Of a stretch of DNA of 64,000 nt, positions 35,138 through 45,114 are shown in pieces. The stretch is from Streptomyces sp. RFCAC02 (GTDB taxonomy: Bacteria; Actinomycetota; Actinomycetes; Streptomycetales; Streptomycetaceae). The stretch covers positions 2,211,501-2,275,500 of the forward strand of contig NZ_SAUH01000001.1 in assembly GCF_004193175.1 (NCBI RefSeq), written 5' to 3'. A model generated the notes under the pieces. It was not told the DNA's origin. It was given only the letters and a program-made list of their open reading frames with translations, and did no database searches. Position 1 is the first letter of the stretch. Each line of letters opens with the position of its first letter. Made by a program: the position numbers and the translations under genes.

Positions 35138-36934
35138 ATGCGGGGACGGGATCGGGCGGTCGGGGCTGGGCGGGGGTGGTCGCGGGGCGGGGCCGCGGCC
35201 CTGGTGGCGGCCGTCCTCGCGGTCCTGCTGGCGGCCGCAGCACTGACCGCCCCGCCCGCGCGGGCCGCCGGTCAGCTCGACGAGGCAGCCGCCGCCCTGG
35301 CGGACGGCCCCGGTGTGTGGGTGGCCGACGGGTACGAGGGCGCGAGCGACGAGGCCGTCGCCCTCATGAACGCGCGGTACGCCCGCGCGGAGACACCGAT
35401 CCGCGTCGCGCTGGTCACGGAGGACATCGGCCGGGACGACTCGGCGGCCGAGCGGCTGGCGTCGGCCGTGGGCGAGCCCGGCGTCTACATCGTGCGCAGC
35501 GAGGTGGACACCCCGCTGTCCGACCTCCCCGAGACATGGGAGGCGGCGGCGGTCACGGCCGCCGGCGTCTCCATGGACGACCTGCTGGACGAGGAGCTGG
35601 CCCGCGCCGGCATCGGCACGGGGGACTTCCTGCTCAGCCTCCCGGACGCGCTGGACGGCGACCTCCGCCCCTGGGTGGCCTCCACCACCGGCGAGGAGCC
35701 CGTCTTCGTGGACCCGGCGGTTGAGGAGGCGTTCCCGCACATCGGCGCGAGCGTCATCACCGGCGCGTTCGTCGGTGCCCCGGAGATACGGGTCGCCGTC
35801 GTCTCAGGTCTCGGCGGCGACGACGAGGCGGCCCGTTCGTCGATGCTCGACGACCTGCCGCCGGACGGGGCCGCGGTGCTGCTGCGCTGGGATGGCACGT
35901 ATTTCGCGCCCTCCGTCGTGGCCGGGTCCGCCCTGCCCTTCGACAACGCCGACCTCGAGGGAGTCGTGGGGGGCACCGGCGGCACGGACGTCCCGGCCGG
36001 TGAGGTCGTGGAGCGGCTCGAACTGCTGGCCGCGACGGTGGGCCGGGACCCGCTTGACCTGGCGCGCGGCACGCTGGCGGACGGCGGCGTCTTCGTCCAC
36101 CCGGGCATATCCGACGGCCGCACCACTTACGAGGAACTCATCGACTACCAGGAGCGCCTGGCCGAGTGGCACCCGTGGCTCCGGGTGGCGTTCCTGCCCG
36201 AGGAAGTGCTGGAGCTGCGGATGGGGGACGAGATGCCCGCGACCGGACCGGGCCTGGCCGAGCTGCTCTCGATCGACGGGACGGACACCGCGGTGTACCT
36301 GGTGTCCCCGTACGACGGCGGGCGCATAACGGACCTGTCCCTCACCGGCAGCACGGGCTTCGTGGAGGAGGCCCGGTGGACGCAGGACGGTGACCCTTTC
36401 ATCAAGGGCACGCTGGACGAGCTGCTGACCGTCGTCGCGGCCGAGGACAGCCCCGACGGCCCCGGCGGGGTCGCGTTCGACGTGGACTGGGCGGGGCTGC
36501 TCCCGTACCTGCTGGCGGTGGCGTGCGTCCTCGTGTTCTGGTTCGCGCTGGCGGTGGCTGCCCGCGCGTCGCGCCCCAAGCGGCGGCGGCGGGCCGTGGA
36601 GCGGAGCCGGAGCCGGCTCGCCGCCCTGACGGCCGCGGAGGCGGCCCGGGAGCGCGAGCAGGCGCGGGCGGCGGCGCTGGCCTGGCGGGAGGAGCTGGTC
36701 TCCCTCGGCGACGACCTCGCGGACCTGCCGGAGCCCGCGGGCGGATCGCGGCTGGAGTACGTCCAGCGGATGCGCGCCGAGTACGAGCGTCTGCTCGCCG
36801 CCGAGGAGGACACGCTGACGCGGGACGAGGTCGGCCTGGTCCGCACGGACGCCCGCCGGCTGCGCCGCCGGCTGGACTCCTGGCGCGGGTCGGCCGGCGG
36901 CGACGACCGGCACGCGCCGGCGGACAGCCGCTGA
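35138..36934 (+). CDS. Secreted/anchored hypothetical protein with coiled-coil cytosolic tail
   Basis: A 598-residue protein of unknown family. A signal peptide or first helix ([25 protein letters not shown], about residues 17-41) precedes a large extracytoplasmic region (about 45-450) rich in acidic and glycine residues. It holds three similar alpha/beta segments of TPM/receiver-like look (for example [33 protein letters not shown]). A second helix ([22 protein letters not shown], about 460-482) leads to a charged coiled coil of about 110 residues. ATG 35138 has GAGGGGG upstream. It is divergent from the kinase by about 70 bases and could be regulated with it or by it; inference only. Confidence 0.7.
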   Translation: MRGRDRAVGAGRGWSRGGAAALVAAVLAVLLAAAALTAPPARAAGQLDEAAAALADGPGVWVADGYEGASDEAVALMNARYARAETPIRVALVTEDIGRDDSAAERLASAVGEPGVYIVRSEVDTPLSDLPETWEAAAVTAAGVSMDDLLDEELARAGIGTGDFLLSLPDALDGDLRPWVASTTGEEPVFVDPAVEEAFPHIGASVITGAFVGAPEIRVAVVSGLGGDDEAARSSMLDDLPPDGAAVLLRWDGTYFAPSVVAGSALPFDNADLEGVVGGTGGTDVPAGEVVERLELLAATVGRDPLDLARGTLADGGVFVHPGISDGRTTYEELIDYQERLAEWHPWLRVAFLPEEVLELRMGDEMPATGPGLAELLSIDGTDTAVYLVSPYDGGRITDLSLTGSTGFVEEARWTQDGDPFIKGTLDELLTVVAAEDSPDGPGGVAFDVDWAGLLPYLLAVACVLVFWFALAVAARASRPKRRRRAVERSRSRLAALTAAEAAREREQARAAALAWREELVSLGDDLADLPEPAGGSRLEYVQRMRAEYERLLAAEEDTLTRDEVGLVRTDARRLRRRLDSWRGSAGGDDRHAPADSR

Positions 36935-36940
36935 CCCGGC

Positions 36941-36991
36941 GCGCCCGGTCCGGGACGGGCACCGTGTGCGTGCCGTCCCCGGACCGGGCGC
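36941..36991. terminator. Bidirectional long hairpin
   Basis: A 22-bp near-perfect stem (arms 36941-36962 and 36970-36991, 7-base loop) lies between the convergent coiled-coil protein gene and ABC permease gene. Confidence 0.7.
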
Positions 36992-36995
36992 CGTG

Positions 36996-39332
36996 TCACT
37001 CCGTGCGCAGGCCGTCCGGGCGCATCAGGCGCCACAGGACCGGCAGGCTTCCCAGGGTGACGAGGGCGATCATGCCCGCGCCCATGGCCAGCATCGGCCA
37101 GAACGCGAACCAGTTCCCCACCGGCAGGTCCACCATCCCCATCAGCAGGGCACCGAGCCCCGTGCCCACCGCCGATGCGACGAGCAGCCCGAGCGCCACC
37201 GGGACGGCGGACTGCCACAGCACCGAGAGGCCGAGCGTCGAGCGGCGCGTGCCGAAGGCGACCAGGACGGACAGCAGCCGCTTGCGTTCCCTGAGCTGCT
37301 CGACCGTCGCGACGATCATGCTGGCGGCGATGAGGACCATCACGGCGGTGGCGCCGACGAGCAGGCCGGTCCTGATGCTGTGGATCTCCTCGGACTGGGT
37401 CGTGTCCTGGATCTGCCACGTCGAGACCTGCCGCCCGTACGTCCAGGCGACGTTGCGCACCCGTTCCAGCACGTCCGTGTCGGCCGCGTCCACGCTCACC
37501 AGGACCGTGGTCAGAGGGCTGTCGAGCAGTTCTCTGTCCAGGGCCGCCGGGGTCGCGAAGACGCCCTCGTACGTGCTGCCCGCCGGATCGACGCGCGGCT
37601 CGGTGATCACGGCCGACGCGGGCACGGTCCAGGTGCCGCCCTCGTCGCCGGGGGCGACGGGCGTCGCGGCCTCGTCCGACGACTCGGGCAGGACGACGGT
37701 CTCGCCCGGCTCGGGAATGTACGACGAGCCGTCCTCGCCCGAGGTGCCCGCGAGGAAGACATCGCCGTCCGCGCACGCGTCGACGCGGATCATCTCCGCG
37801 AGGGTGGCGCAGTCGGCGATCCTGACCTCCGTGTAGCTGGTGTCCGTGGTGAAGTAGCCGCTCAGCGTGAACAGGGCCTCGGTGACCCCGTCCTGGGCCG
37901 CCATGTCGTCCGCCAGCCGCTCGCCCTCCTCCTGGCTCGTTCCGTACGCGGTGACCTCGATCTGCGCCCGGGACGAGTCCGCGCCCGTGGCGGTCGTCTG
38001 GTCCTCCTCCGAGCCCGCGAGCAGCATCGACAGGGCCGTCGCGCCCGCCACGGCGACCGTGATGCCGCTGACCGCCCGTGCCGCCGGGCCGCTGCCGAGC
38101 TGGAGGCGGCGGACGGCGAGCTGCCAGGGGACGGGGCCGCCGCGCAGGCGGCCGACGACGCGTTCGACGAGCCAGGGCAGGACCACCGTGGCGCTGATGA
38201 GGATCAGGACCACGCCGGAACCGGCCTGGACGAACGTCGCGGCGCTGGTCGATTCGAACGAGACGACGAACGGCGCGAGCAGCGCGATCCCGACGACGCC
38301 GGGCAGGACGCGCCAGGTGAGGCGCAGGCGGCGGTCACCGCTCTGCCGGACGACGCCGAGCGGTTCGATCACGACGCCGCGCAGGGCGAACAGCGTGACG
38401 AGAACCGAGGTCAGCGGCACGCCGACGGCGACGATCGCGGCGAGCAGCGGATCGGGCGTGAGGTCGGCCGAGTAGGAGGTGTACCCGCGGAGCGAGACGC
38501 TCTCGGCCCGGGAACGCGCGACGAGGAACAGCGCCGCGCCGAGGAGGACGCCGAGGACCGCTCCGGTCAGCGCCTCGCCCGCCGCCGTCCGCCGCGCCAT
38601 GGCCGCGTCGGCGCCGAGGAGTCTGAGGGCGGCGAGCCGGCGGTCGCGGCGCTCACCGCCGATCCGCACGGCGGTGGCCACGAACACCGCGACGGGCATG
38701 AGCAGGACGATGCAGCCGATGACGATCAGGAGCGTGAGTTCGGGTCCCAGGGGATCCGACGAGATGGACATGCCCCAGTCACGGACGCGTCCCCCGAACT
38801 CCTCGTCATCGGCGAGCGTGTCGGTGCCGATGTAGTAGAACAGCTCGTCGGGGCCGCTCAGCCCGTCCGGGGCGATGGTGCCGACGCGGGTCGCGTCCAG
38901 GCGCTCGGCGAGGAGCGCGCCCTCGTCCGAGTCCAGGAGGCGGCCGAGCGCGGGTGAGACGACCATCTCCCCCGGGCCGGGGAACGCGTCCACGCCGGGC
39001 GGCGGTTCGGCCGTCGTACGGGCGCCCGCGTCCGGCTGGAGCCACAGACCGCCGATGTGGTCGCCGCGGTACTCGGTGCTTGCGGTGTCGAACCGGACGG
39101 TGTCGGACGCCGCCGCCATCGTCACGTCCGCCCAGTGCGGCTGACGGGCGTCCTCCCGGTCGGACCGGGCCTGGAGGAAGGCGGGGACGGACGCCGCCAG
39201 CAGCAGCACCGCCACCCCGAGCGCGACACCCACCGCGGTCAGGACGGTGCGGACGGCGCCGGACCGGCCGCCGGCCAGCGCGAAGCGGACCCCGATGCCC
39301 AGGTCGCGCCGCCAGGACGCGAACGCGCTCAC
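36996..39332 (-). CDS. ABC transporter permease (FtsX/MacB type)
   Basis: A 778-residue membrane protein with about ten helices in two FtsX-like halves. The first helix is near residues 27-50 (TVLTAVGVALGVAVLLLAASVPAF). An extracytoplasmic domain (about 50-200) follows, then three helices, a second soluble domain (about 465-620) and three C-terminal helices. This is the MacB_PCD architecture of exporters for lipoproteins or antimicrobial peptides. Its GTG start overlaps the stop of the ATPase gene (39329-39332). It forms a PadR-controlled operon with the ATPase. The cargo is unknown; extrusion of an envelope-active compound is the usual role. Confidence 0.9.
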   Translation of the reverse strand: MSAFASWRRDLGIGVRFALAGGRSGAVRTVLTAVGVALGVAVLLLAASVPAFLQARSDREDARQPHWADVTMAAASDTVRFDTASTEYRGDHIGGLWLQPDAGARTTAEPPPGVDAFPGPGEMVVSPALGRLLDSDEGALLAERLDATRVGTIAPDGLSGPDELFYYIGTDTLADDEEFGGRVRDWGMSISSDPLGPELTLLIVIGCIVLLMPVAVFVATAVRIGGERRDRRLAALRLLGADAAMARRTAAGEALTGAVLGVLLGAALFLVARSRAESVSLRGYTSYSADLTPDPLLAAIVAVGVPLTSVLVTLFALRGVVIEPLGVVRQSGDRRLRLTWRVLPGVVGIALLAPFVVSFESTSAATFVQAGSGVVLILISATVVLPWLVERVVGRLRGGPVPWQLAVRRLQLGSGPAARAVSGITVAVAGATALSMLLAGSEEDQTTATGADSSRAQIEVTAYGTSQEEGERLADDMAAQDGVTEALFTLSGYFTTDTSYTEVRIADCATLAEMIRVDACADGDVFLAGTSGEDGSSYIPEPGETVVLPESSDEAATPVAPGDEGGTWTVPASAVITEPRVDPAGSTYEGVFATPAALDRELLDSPLTTVLVSVDAADTDVLERVRNVAWTYGRQVSTWQIQDTTQSEEIHSIRTGLLVGATAVMVLIAASMIVATVEQLRERKRLLSVLVAFGTRRSTLGLSVLWQSAVPVALGLLVASAVGTGLGALLMGMVDLPVGNWFAFWPMLAMGAGMIALVTLGSLPVLWRLMRPDGLRTE

Positions 39333-40033
39333 ACCGCCCCCGCCATGTCGCGGGCGCGCCCGTCACGGACGACGACCTCGCGGTGCGAGTAGGCGGCGAC
39401 GCGCGACTCGTGGGTCACGAGGACGACGGCGGCCCCGGTGTCCTTCGCGGCGGCCACCAGCAGCTCCATGACGCGCTCGCCGTTGAGTGAGTCGAGGGCG
39501 CCGGTCGGCTCGTCGGCGAACAGCACGCGCGGCTCGTTGACCAGGGCGCGGGCCACGGCGACGCGCTGGCCCTGGCCGCCCGATATCTGGCCCGGCCGGT
39601 GGTGGCGCACGGAGTCGACCTCCAGGCGCGCGAGCCACTCGGTGGCGCGGCGCTCGGCCTCCTTGCGCGGGGTGCCGGTGAGGCGCAGCGGCAGGGCGAC
39701 GTTCTCCGTGCAGGTCAGTTCGGGGACGAGCTGCCCGAACTGGAAGACGAACCCGAAGTCCGTGCAGCGCAGGGCGCTGCGCTCGGCGTCGGAGAGGCCG
39801 GCGAGGTCGCGGCCGGCGTAGTGGATGGTGCCCTCGTCCGGCCGCACGATGCCGGACAGGCAGTGCAGCAGGGTGGACTTGCCGGAGCCCGACGGCCCCA
39901 TGACGGCCACCACCTCGCCGGAACGGATCCGGAAGTCGGCGCCGGCGAGGGCGGGCGTGCTGCCGTACGTCTTGTGCAGTCCGGTCGCGGACAGCAGCGC
40001 GGGCGCGTCCGGCCGGGAGGTCTGGTCGGTCAT
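39329..40033 (-). CDS. ABC transporter ATP-binding protein
   Basis: A 234-residue ATPase of the LolD/MacB class. Walker A is GPSGSGKST, the signature is ISGGQGQRVAVARAL, Walker B is RVLFADEPTGALD, and the H-loop is VLVTHE. It should energise the FtsX-type permease whose gene overlaps it by four bases. Its own ATG at 40033 overlaps the PadR gene stop (ATGA), so all three are translationally coupled. Confidence 0.94.
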   Translation of the reverse strand: MTDQTSRPDAPALLSATGLHKTYGSTPALAGADFRIRSGEVVAVMGPSGSGKSTLLHCLSGIVRPDEGTIHYAGRDLAGLSDAERSALRCTDFGFVFQFGQLVPELTCTENVALPLRLTGTPRKEAERRATEWLARLEVDSVRHHRPGQISGGQGQRVAVARALVNEPRVLFADEPTGALDSLNGERVMELLVAAAKDTGAAVVLVTHESRVAAYSHREVVVRDGRARDMAGAV

Positions 40034-40554
40034 GTGTGGATCTCCAGTGCGAGCCGGTCGAGGCGGGCCGCGGTGAGTTCGAGCCAGCGCAGGTCGGCTT
40101 CGAGGTGGAAGAGTGCGTGGTCGCAGATGAGCTGGTCGGCGAGGTCGCCGTGCGTCTTGCGGCGGGTCAGCTCGCGCATGAGGCGCAGGTGCTCGGCGCG
40201 CTGCGTGTCGAGGAGCGCGTTGGCGTCCCGCTCGGTGAGGAGCGCGAGGACGACCTTCGTGTACAGGAGGCTCTGCAGGTACGGCTCGGGCTTCTCCGGC
40301 CGGGCGAGCCAGCCGGCGACGTCGGTGACGCCCGCGTCGGTGATGGCGTACCGCTTGCGCTCCGGTCCGCCGCCGGACTCCACGCCGTCCACCTCGACGA
40401 GACCGTTCTTCAGCAGCCGCGACATGGTGGCGTACACCTGGCCGTAGTGCAGGTTGCGGTCGTGGCCGAAGTGGGTGTCGAAGGCGCGCTTCAGGTCGTA
40501 GCCATGGCGTGGTCCGGCTTCCAGGAGGCCGAGCAGGGTGTGGCTGAGAGACAT
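40030..40554 (-). CDS. PadR-family transcriptional regulator
   Basis: A 174-residue protein. The PadR winged helix (about residues 1-80) reads MSLSHTLLGLLEAGPRHGYDLKRAF, NLHYGQVYATMSRLLKNGLVEVDG and KRYAITDAG, followed by a Vir_act_alpha_C dimerisation helix bundle. It is the first gene of an operon with an ABC exporter and probably represses that operon until a ligand binds. The ATG at 40554 lies seven bases after a TATAGT box, suggesting a leaderless message; an in-frame GTG at 40563 falls inside that box and is unlikely. Confidence 0.93.
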   Translation of the reverse strand: MSLSHTLLGLLEAGPRHGYDLKRAFDTHFGHDRNLHYGQVYATMSRLLKNGLVEVDGVESGGGPERKRYAITDAGVTDVAGWLARPEKPEPYLQSLLYTKVVLALLTERDANALLDTQRAEHLRLMRELTRRKTHGDLADQLICDHALFHLEADLRWLELTAARLDRLALEIHT

Positions 40555-40561
40555 GCCGAGC

Positions 40562-40580
40562 ACTATACACGCGATGTATA
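40562..40580 (-). promoter_or_regulatory. padR promoter with palindromic operator
   Basis: On the minus strand TATAGT (40562-40567) is the -10. The perfect dyad TATACA-CGCGA-TGTATA (40564-40580) overlaps it. A second weaker dyad (GTAT ... ATAC) lies just upstream at 40577-40595. PadR proteins bind such AT-rich dyads, so autorepression is likely. Confidence 0.6.
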
Positions 40581-40714
40581 CGCGTGGTGCATACCGGTGG
40601 AGAGGCCCGCCCGGCCTCCGTCTGGCAACTCCGGCCCCCGCCCTCGCGTCCGATCATCTAGCGTGGAAAAGCTACGAACGGGCACAGAGATGCCGACACG
40701 GACGGGGGCGCGAT

Positions 40715-42601
40715 GTGAACGATCGACCGGCGCCGGAGCCGGACGGAGCGCCGCTCGGCGGCACCATCGACCGGACCCGGGAGCGGGACGAGGGCGCGGA
40801 CGAGACCGCCGCCCCTCCGGCGGAGGCCCCCGCCGGCCCCGACGGCGCGCGCGCCCGGCTGCACGCCGCCGGCCGGCGCACCCTCGCCCGCACCGCCGCC
40901 GTCGCCCGCCACCCCTACTGGCAGCGCCCCGACCCCGACTGGCTCATACGCCGCTGGCCCGACCTCACCGCGTCACTCGCCGCCACGTTCTTCTTCTGGC
41001 TCTCCCTCACCCCCTCCCTCGTCCCCCGCCCCTGGTACTACCAGGGGCTGATCGGCGGCATCACCGCCGCCATCGGCTACGGCCTGGGCGCCCTGGTGAG
41101 CTGGCTGTTCCGGCTCCTGTCGCCCTGGGAGCCCGGCGAGCGGACCCGCGCCCGCTGCTGGCTGGCGTACTTCGTGGCCCTGCCGTTCGCCGTCGCGCTG
41201 ATGCTGAGCCGCAGCGCCGACATGCAGCGCGAACTGCGCCGCCTCCAGGAACTCCCGCCCACCCTGACGTGGCACTCGCTGATGATCGCCCTCATCGCGC
41301 TCGTGGTCCTGGCGCTGCTGCTCCTCGTCGCCCGCGCCATCCGCCTCGGCACACGCTTCCTGACGCGGCTGCTCGGCCGGTTCGTGCCCTGGCCCGTCGC
41401 CGTCGCGCTCGGCCTCGCCGTGTCGACGACCGTCGTCGTGATCGGCACCCGCGACGTCGTGTGGGACCAGGGCGTCCTCGGCATCGCGAGCCGCATCGCC
41501 GCCGCGAAGGACCGCAGCACGGACGAGGGCGTCATGCGGCCGTACTCCCCCACCCTCTCCGGCAGCCCCGACTCCCTCATCGCCTGGGACGACCTCGGCA
41601 ACAAGGGCCGCACCTTCACCGGAACGGCCCTGAGCGCCGGCGACATCTCCGATTTCACCGGCGCGGACGCCCTCGACCCGATCCGCGTCTACGTCGGCCG
41701 CAAGGCCTACGACGACTTCGCCGACGGCGCCCAGCTCGCCGTGCAGGAGCTGGAACGCACCGGCGCCTTCGACCGGTCCGTCCTGGCCGTCACCGGCACC
41801 ACGGGCACCGGCTGGGTGAACCCGACGACCGTCGAGGCCCTGGAGTACATGTACGGCGGGGACACCGCCGTCGTCACGATGCAGTACTCGTACCTGCCGA
41901 GCTGGGCCTCGTTCATGGTCGACCGGGACGAGGCCGGTCTCGCGACCGAGGCGCTCTTCGACGCCGTCCACGCGCGCTGGGAGCAGGAGCCCGAGGAGGA
42001 CCGGCCCGAACTCCTCGTCTTCGGCGAGAGCCTGGCCGTCTCCGCCGTGGAGGCGGCGTTCGACGACCTCGACGACCTGCTGGAGCGCACCGACGGCGCG
42101 CTCCTCATCGGCCCGCCGGACTTCAGCCCCATCCACAGCGAGCTTGTCGAGCGGCGCGACCCCGGCAGCCCGGTCTGGCGTCCCCAGTACGACGACGGAC
42201 GGCACGTGCGCTTCGGGCAGTTCCCCGACCGGGACCTCGCGCTGCCCGAGGGCGAGCCGTGGCTGGAGCCGCGCGTCGTCTACCTGCAGAACGCGTCCGA
42301 CCCCGTCGTGTGGTGGTCGCCCGACCTCCTGTTCCAGCGCCCCGACTGGCTGAACGAGCCGCTCGGCCCGGACGTGACCTCGGCGATCGACTGGTTCCCC
42401 TTCGTCAGCTTCTGGCAGACGACCGTCGACATGGCCGTGTCGTACGGCGCGCCCGCCCCGCACGGCCACCGGTACGGCTCCAACCCCGTCTGGGCCTGGG
42501 CCGCCATCACCCGGCCGGACGGCTGGACCGAGGACGACTCGCGGCGCCTCGGGGAACTCCTCGAACTCCGCCACCCGCCGACTCACGGCTGGGCCGGCTG
42601 A
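40715..42601 (+). CDS. Membrane alpha/beta-hydrolase (Abhydrolase_9 family)
   Basis: A 628-residue protein. A disordered acidic N-terminus (about 1-75) precedes four or five membrane helices (about 85-250; LAATFFFWLSLTPSLVPRPWYYQG, LMIALIALVVLALLLLVA, WPVAVALGLAVSTTVVVIG), the Abhydrolase_9 N-terminal domain. The catalytic domain follows (about 275-620) with RTFTGTALSAGDISDFTG, LLVFGESLAVSAVEA (nucleophile Ser in GESLA) and VVWWSPDLLF. The family is widespread in actinobacteria, with no settled substrate; a lipid or ester hydrolase in the membrane is inferred. GTG 40715 follows GGGGGCG. It is divergent from padR. Confidence 0.88.
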   Translation: MNDRPAPEPDGAPLGGTIDRTRERDEGADETAAPPAEAPAGPDGARARLHAAGRRTLARTAAVARHPYWQRPDPDWLIRRWPDLTASLAATFFFWLSLTPSLVPRPWYYQGLIGGITAAIGYGLGALVSWLFRLLSPWEPGERTRARCWLAYFVALPFAVALMLSRSADMQRELRRLQELPPTLTWHSLMIALIALVVLALLLLVARAIRLGTRFLTRLLGRFVPWPVAVALGLAVSTTVVVIGTRDVVWDQGVLGIASRIAAAKDRSTDEGVMRPYSPTLSGSPDSLIAWDDLGNKGRTFTGTALSAGDISDFTGADALDPIRVYVGRKAYDDFADGAQLAVQELERTGAFDRSVLAVTGTTGTGWVNPTTVEALEYMYGGDTAVVTMQYSYLPSWASFMVDRDEAGLATEALFDAVHARWEQEPEEDRPELLVFGESLAVSAVEAAFDDLDDLLERTDGALLIGPPDFSPIHSELVERRDPGSPVWRPQYDDGRHVRFGQFPDRDLALPEGEPWLEPRVVYLQNASDPVVWWSPDLLFQRPDWLNEPLGPDVTSAIDWFPFVSFWQTTVDMAVSYGAPAPHGHRYGSNPVWAWAAITRPDGWTEDDSRRLGELLELRHPPTHGWAG

Positions 42602-42622
42602 CCCGCGGGACCCCGGCAGCGC

Positions 42623-42669
42623 GGTGGCCCGCCGCCCCTCCCCCGTGCGGGGCGGGACGGCGGGCCACC
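42623..42669. terminator. Bidirectional hairpin between convergent genes
   Basis: GGTGGCCCGCCG (42623-42634) pairs perfectly with CGGCGGGCCACC (42658-42669), and further GC pairs extend inside. It lies between the hydrolase stop and the AI-2E permease stop. Confidence 0.7.
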
Positions 42670-42685
42670 ACCGGTCCGTACGGCG

Positions 42686-44257
42686 TCAGACGCCGCCGCC
42701 GCTGCCCTCCGGCGTACCCGACCCGGACGACGGCACGGACGGGCTCACCTCGGCGATCGTCGCGCCGCCGGCGGCCGAGTGCCCGGCACGCTGATCCGCC
42801 TCCTCCTGGTACGCCCGCAGGTAGCTGACGACCGTACTGGTCACGGCGATCAGCGGCACCGCCACGATCGCGCCCGGAATGCCCGCGAGCATCGACCCCG
42901 CCGCGACACCGAGCACCACGGCCAGCGGATGCACCCGCACCATGCGGCCGAGGATGAACGGCTGCAGGATGTGCCCCTCGATCTGCTGCACCAGCAGCAC
43001 GACGCCGAGGACCAGCAGGGCGTCGACCACCCCGTTGGTGACGAGCGCGACCAGCACCGCCAGCGCGCCCGACGCGATCGCGCCGACCAGCGGCACGAAC
43101 GACGACAGGAACACGATGACCGCCAGCGGCACCGCCATCGGGACATCGATGACGAGCAGCCCGATGCCGATGCCGATCGCGTCGATCATGGCGACGATCA
43201 CCGTGCCGCGCACATAGCCGGTCAGCGTGATCCACGCCCGCGGCCCGGCGCCCGCGACCCCCTCGCGCGCCGCCCGCGGCACCAGCCGCAGGAACCAGCT
43301 CCACACGCCCGCGCCGTCGTACAGCAGGAACAGGACCACGAACAGTGTGATGCCGGCGCCGCTGAAGAACTCCATGGCGTAGTTCACGCCTTCGAGGCCG
43401 GCGGACGTCAGCTCGCTGCTGTGGTCGCTGATCCAGTCGTTGAGCTGCTGCACCCACTCGTCGAGGTTGTCCTCGGTGATGTCGAACGGCAGCTCCATCA
43501 CCCAGTCGCGCAGGGTGCGGATACCGTCCTGCACCTGGTCGACGAGGTCCTCGGTGTTCTCGATGATCTGCCAGACGACGAACCAGCCGATCAGTCCCAT
43601 GACCGCGAAGCCGCCGAACGCCGTCACCGCCGTCGCCGCGCCCCGGCTGAAACCGAGCCGCTTCAGCCATCCGACGACCGGCTGCAGCAGCGCGGTGATC
43701 AGCAGGCCGGCGGCGAACGAGATCACCAGCAGGCTGACGGCGCCGACGACCTCCATCAGCACCCACAGCACACCGGCCAGCACCAGCAGGCGCCAGCCGG
43801 CCTCCGCCGCGACCCGTACGCCCCACGGAATGGCGTCGGCGGGCTCGGGACGGCGCGGCCCCGGCGCGGCGGCGGCCCGCGGTTCGGCGGGAACGTCCCC
43901 GCCACCGCCGGCGGAACCGGCTTCTCCCGCCCGGACGGTGACCCCGGCCCCCTTGTCCAGGGGGACGGCCCCCGCCGGCTGCTCGCCGGCGCCCGGACCG
44001 TCCGCCCACGCGGCGCCGTCGGCTCCGGCGTCCGCGGCCGCCACCGGCTCGTCCGCCGCCGGCCGGGACGTCCCGCCCTCCGCGTCGGACCGCTCCGGCG
44101 CGGCGGCGTACCGGCGCGCGCCCGTCACCTCGGCCATGCCGCGCTCGGCGGCCTCGCGCTCCCGGCGTTCCTGCTCGCGCTCGGCCTCGCCCCGCAGGCC
44201 CGAGACTCTCCTGCCGAGCCGGGACACCCTGGCCCCGAACCGGCTCAGTCGTGACAT
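42686..44257 (-). CDS. AI-2E family (PerM-like) membrane protein
   Basis: A 523-residue membrane protein. The first 130 residues are a charged, Ala/Gly-rich, probably disordered cytosolic region. Seven or eight helices follow, with ISFAAGLLITALLQPVVGWL, FVVLFLLYDG and the conserved C-terminal LVQQIEGHILQPFILGRMVRVHPL of the AI-2E/UPF0118 family. Members transport autoinducer-2, ions or are of unknown cargo. The ATG at 44257 has GGAGGGA 7 bases upstream; the open frame extends to 44350 without a better start. It lies downstream of a terminator that separates it from the transglycosylase gene. Confidence 0.9.
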   Translation of the reverse strand: MSRLSRFGARVSRLGRRVSGLRGEAEREQERREREAAERGMAEVTGARRYAAAPERSDAEGGTSRPAADEPVAAADAGADGAAWADGPGAGEQPAGAVPLDKGAGVTVRAGEAGSAGGGGDVPAEPRAAAAPGPRRPEPADAIPWGVRVAAEAGWRLLVLAGVLWVLMEVVGAVSLLVISFAAGLLITALLQPVVGWLKRLGFSRGAATAVTAFGGFAVMGLIGWFVVWQIIENTEDLVDQVQDGIRTLRDWVMELPFDITEDNLDEWVQQLNDWISDHSSELTSAGLEGVNYAMEFFSGAGITLFVVLFLLYDGAGVWSWFLRLVPRAAREGVAGAGPRAWITLTGYVRGTVIVAMIDAIGIGIGLLVIDVPMAVPLAVIVFLSSFVPLVGAIASGALAVLVALVTNGVVDALLVLGVVLLVQQIEGHILQPFILGRMVRVHPLAVVLGVAAGSMLAGIPGAIVAVPLIAVTSTVVSYLRAYQEEADQRAGHSAAGGATIAEVSPSVPSSGSGTPEGSGGGV

Positions 44258-44346
44258 CCCGATTCCCTCCGCCCCCATGTGCTCGCACGCTTCGCGGACC
44301 GACGTTACCGTGCGGACCGCGCGGCGGGACCTCCGGCAGGGCATGC

Positions 44347-44382
44347 TCAAGTCCCCGTGTCAGTTCTGACACGGGGACTTGA
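44347..44382 (-). terminator. 17-bp hairpin after the transglycosylase gene
   Basis: Arms 44347-44363 and 44366-44382 are exact inverted complements (17 bp, 2-base gap, or 16 bp with a 4-base loop), 33 bases after the transglycosylase stop. It is much less GC-rich than neighbouring hairpins. Confidence 0.75.
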
Positions 44383-44415
44383 CCGGAAAGAGACGCGCCC
44401 TCGCGGGCGGGCCCG

Positions 44416-45114
44416 TCAGTACCAGTTGTTCACGGACCAGAAGTCCCAGGCACCGCAGGGGCTGCCGTAGCGGCTCTCCATGTAGTTGAGACCCCACTTG
44501 ATCTGCGTGGCGGGGTTGGTCTGCCAGTCGGCGCCGGCCGAGGCCATCTTCGAACCGGGCAGCGCCTGCATGAGGCCGTACGCGCCCGACGACGGGTTCT
44601 GGGCCTGGTAGTTCCAGCTGCTCTCGTGGTCCACGATGTTGGAGAAGCACTGGAACTGGTCGGCGGCCACCATCTGGCGGGCGATGGCCTGTACCTCGGC
44701 GGCGGTGTAGGAGCTCTGCACCGGCGCGGTCGCGGTGGACCCCGACGACGCGTTCTGCGTCTCCTGGAGCTGCTCCCGCTCGCGGGCCTCCTCCGCTTCG
44801 CGCTGCTCCTCGGCCTGCCGCTCGTGCGCGGCCTCGGCGGCCTGCACGCGCGCCGACTCCTGCGCGGCACGCAGGGTGTCCGCGTCGGCGGTCGCGGCCA
44901 GCGTGTCCGCCTGCTGCGTCAGCGACGCGGTGTGCAGCTGGGTATCCGCTCCAGCGGGTATCTCGGCGAGCAGCGTCGCGTCGGCAGCGACCACCTCGAC
45001 CGGATCGGCCGAACGGCCCTGCTCATCCCCCGAGGCGACACCGACGGCAGCGCCGACGGTGGTCACCGCGGTGGCGGACGCCACTGCGAATCCCCGGACC
45101 GAAATCCCGGTCAC
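44416..45114 (-). CDS. Secreted lytic-transglycosylase-like protein
   Basis: A 232-residue secreted protein. A signal-like N-terminus (VTGISVRGFAVASATAVTTVGAA) is followed by an Ala/Glu coiled coil (about 65-125) and a C-terminal SLT domain (about 145-232): MVAADQFQCFSNIVDHESSWNYQAQNP (Glu in HESSWN is the likely catalytic acid), GAYGLMQALPGSKMASAG and IKWGLNYMESRYG. It probably cleaves peptidoglycan during growth or sporulation. GTG 45114 is preferred because GGAAGG lies 7 bases before it; ATG 45132 is in frame upstream. A long leader (about 470 bases) separates it from phoH. Confidence 0.88.
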   Translation of the reverse strand: MTGISVRGFAVASATAVTTVGAAVGVASGDEQGRSADPVEVVAADATLLAEIPAGADTQLHTASLTQQADTLAATADADTLRAAQESARVQAAEAAHERQAEEQREAEEAREREQLQETQNASSGSTATAPVQSSYTAAEVQAIARQMVAADQFQCFSNIVDHESSWNYQAQNPSSGAYGLMQALPGSKMASAGADWQTNPATQIKWGLNYMESRYGSPCGAWDFWSVNNWY

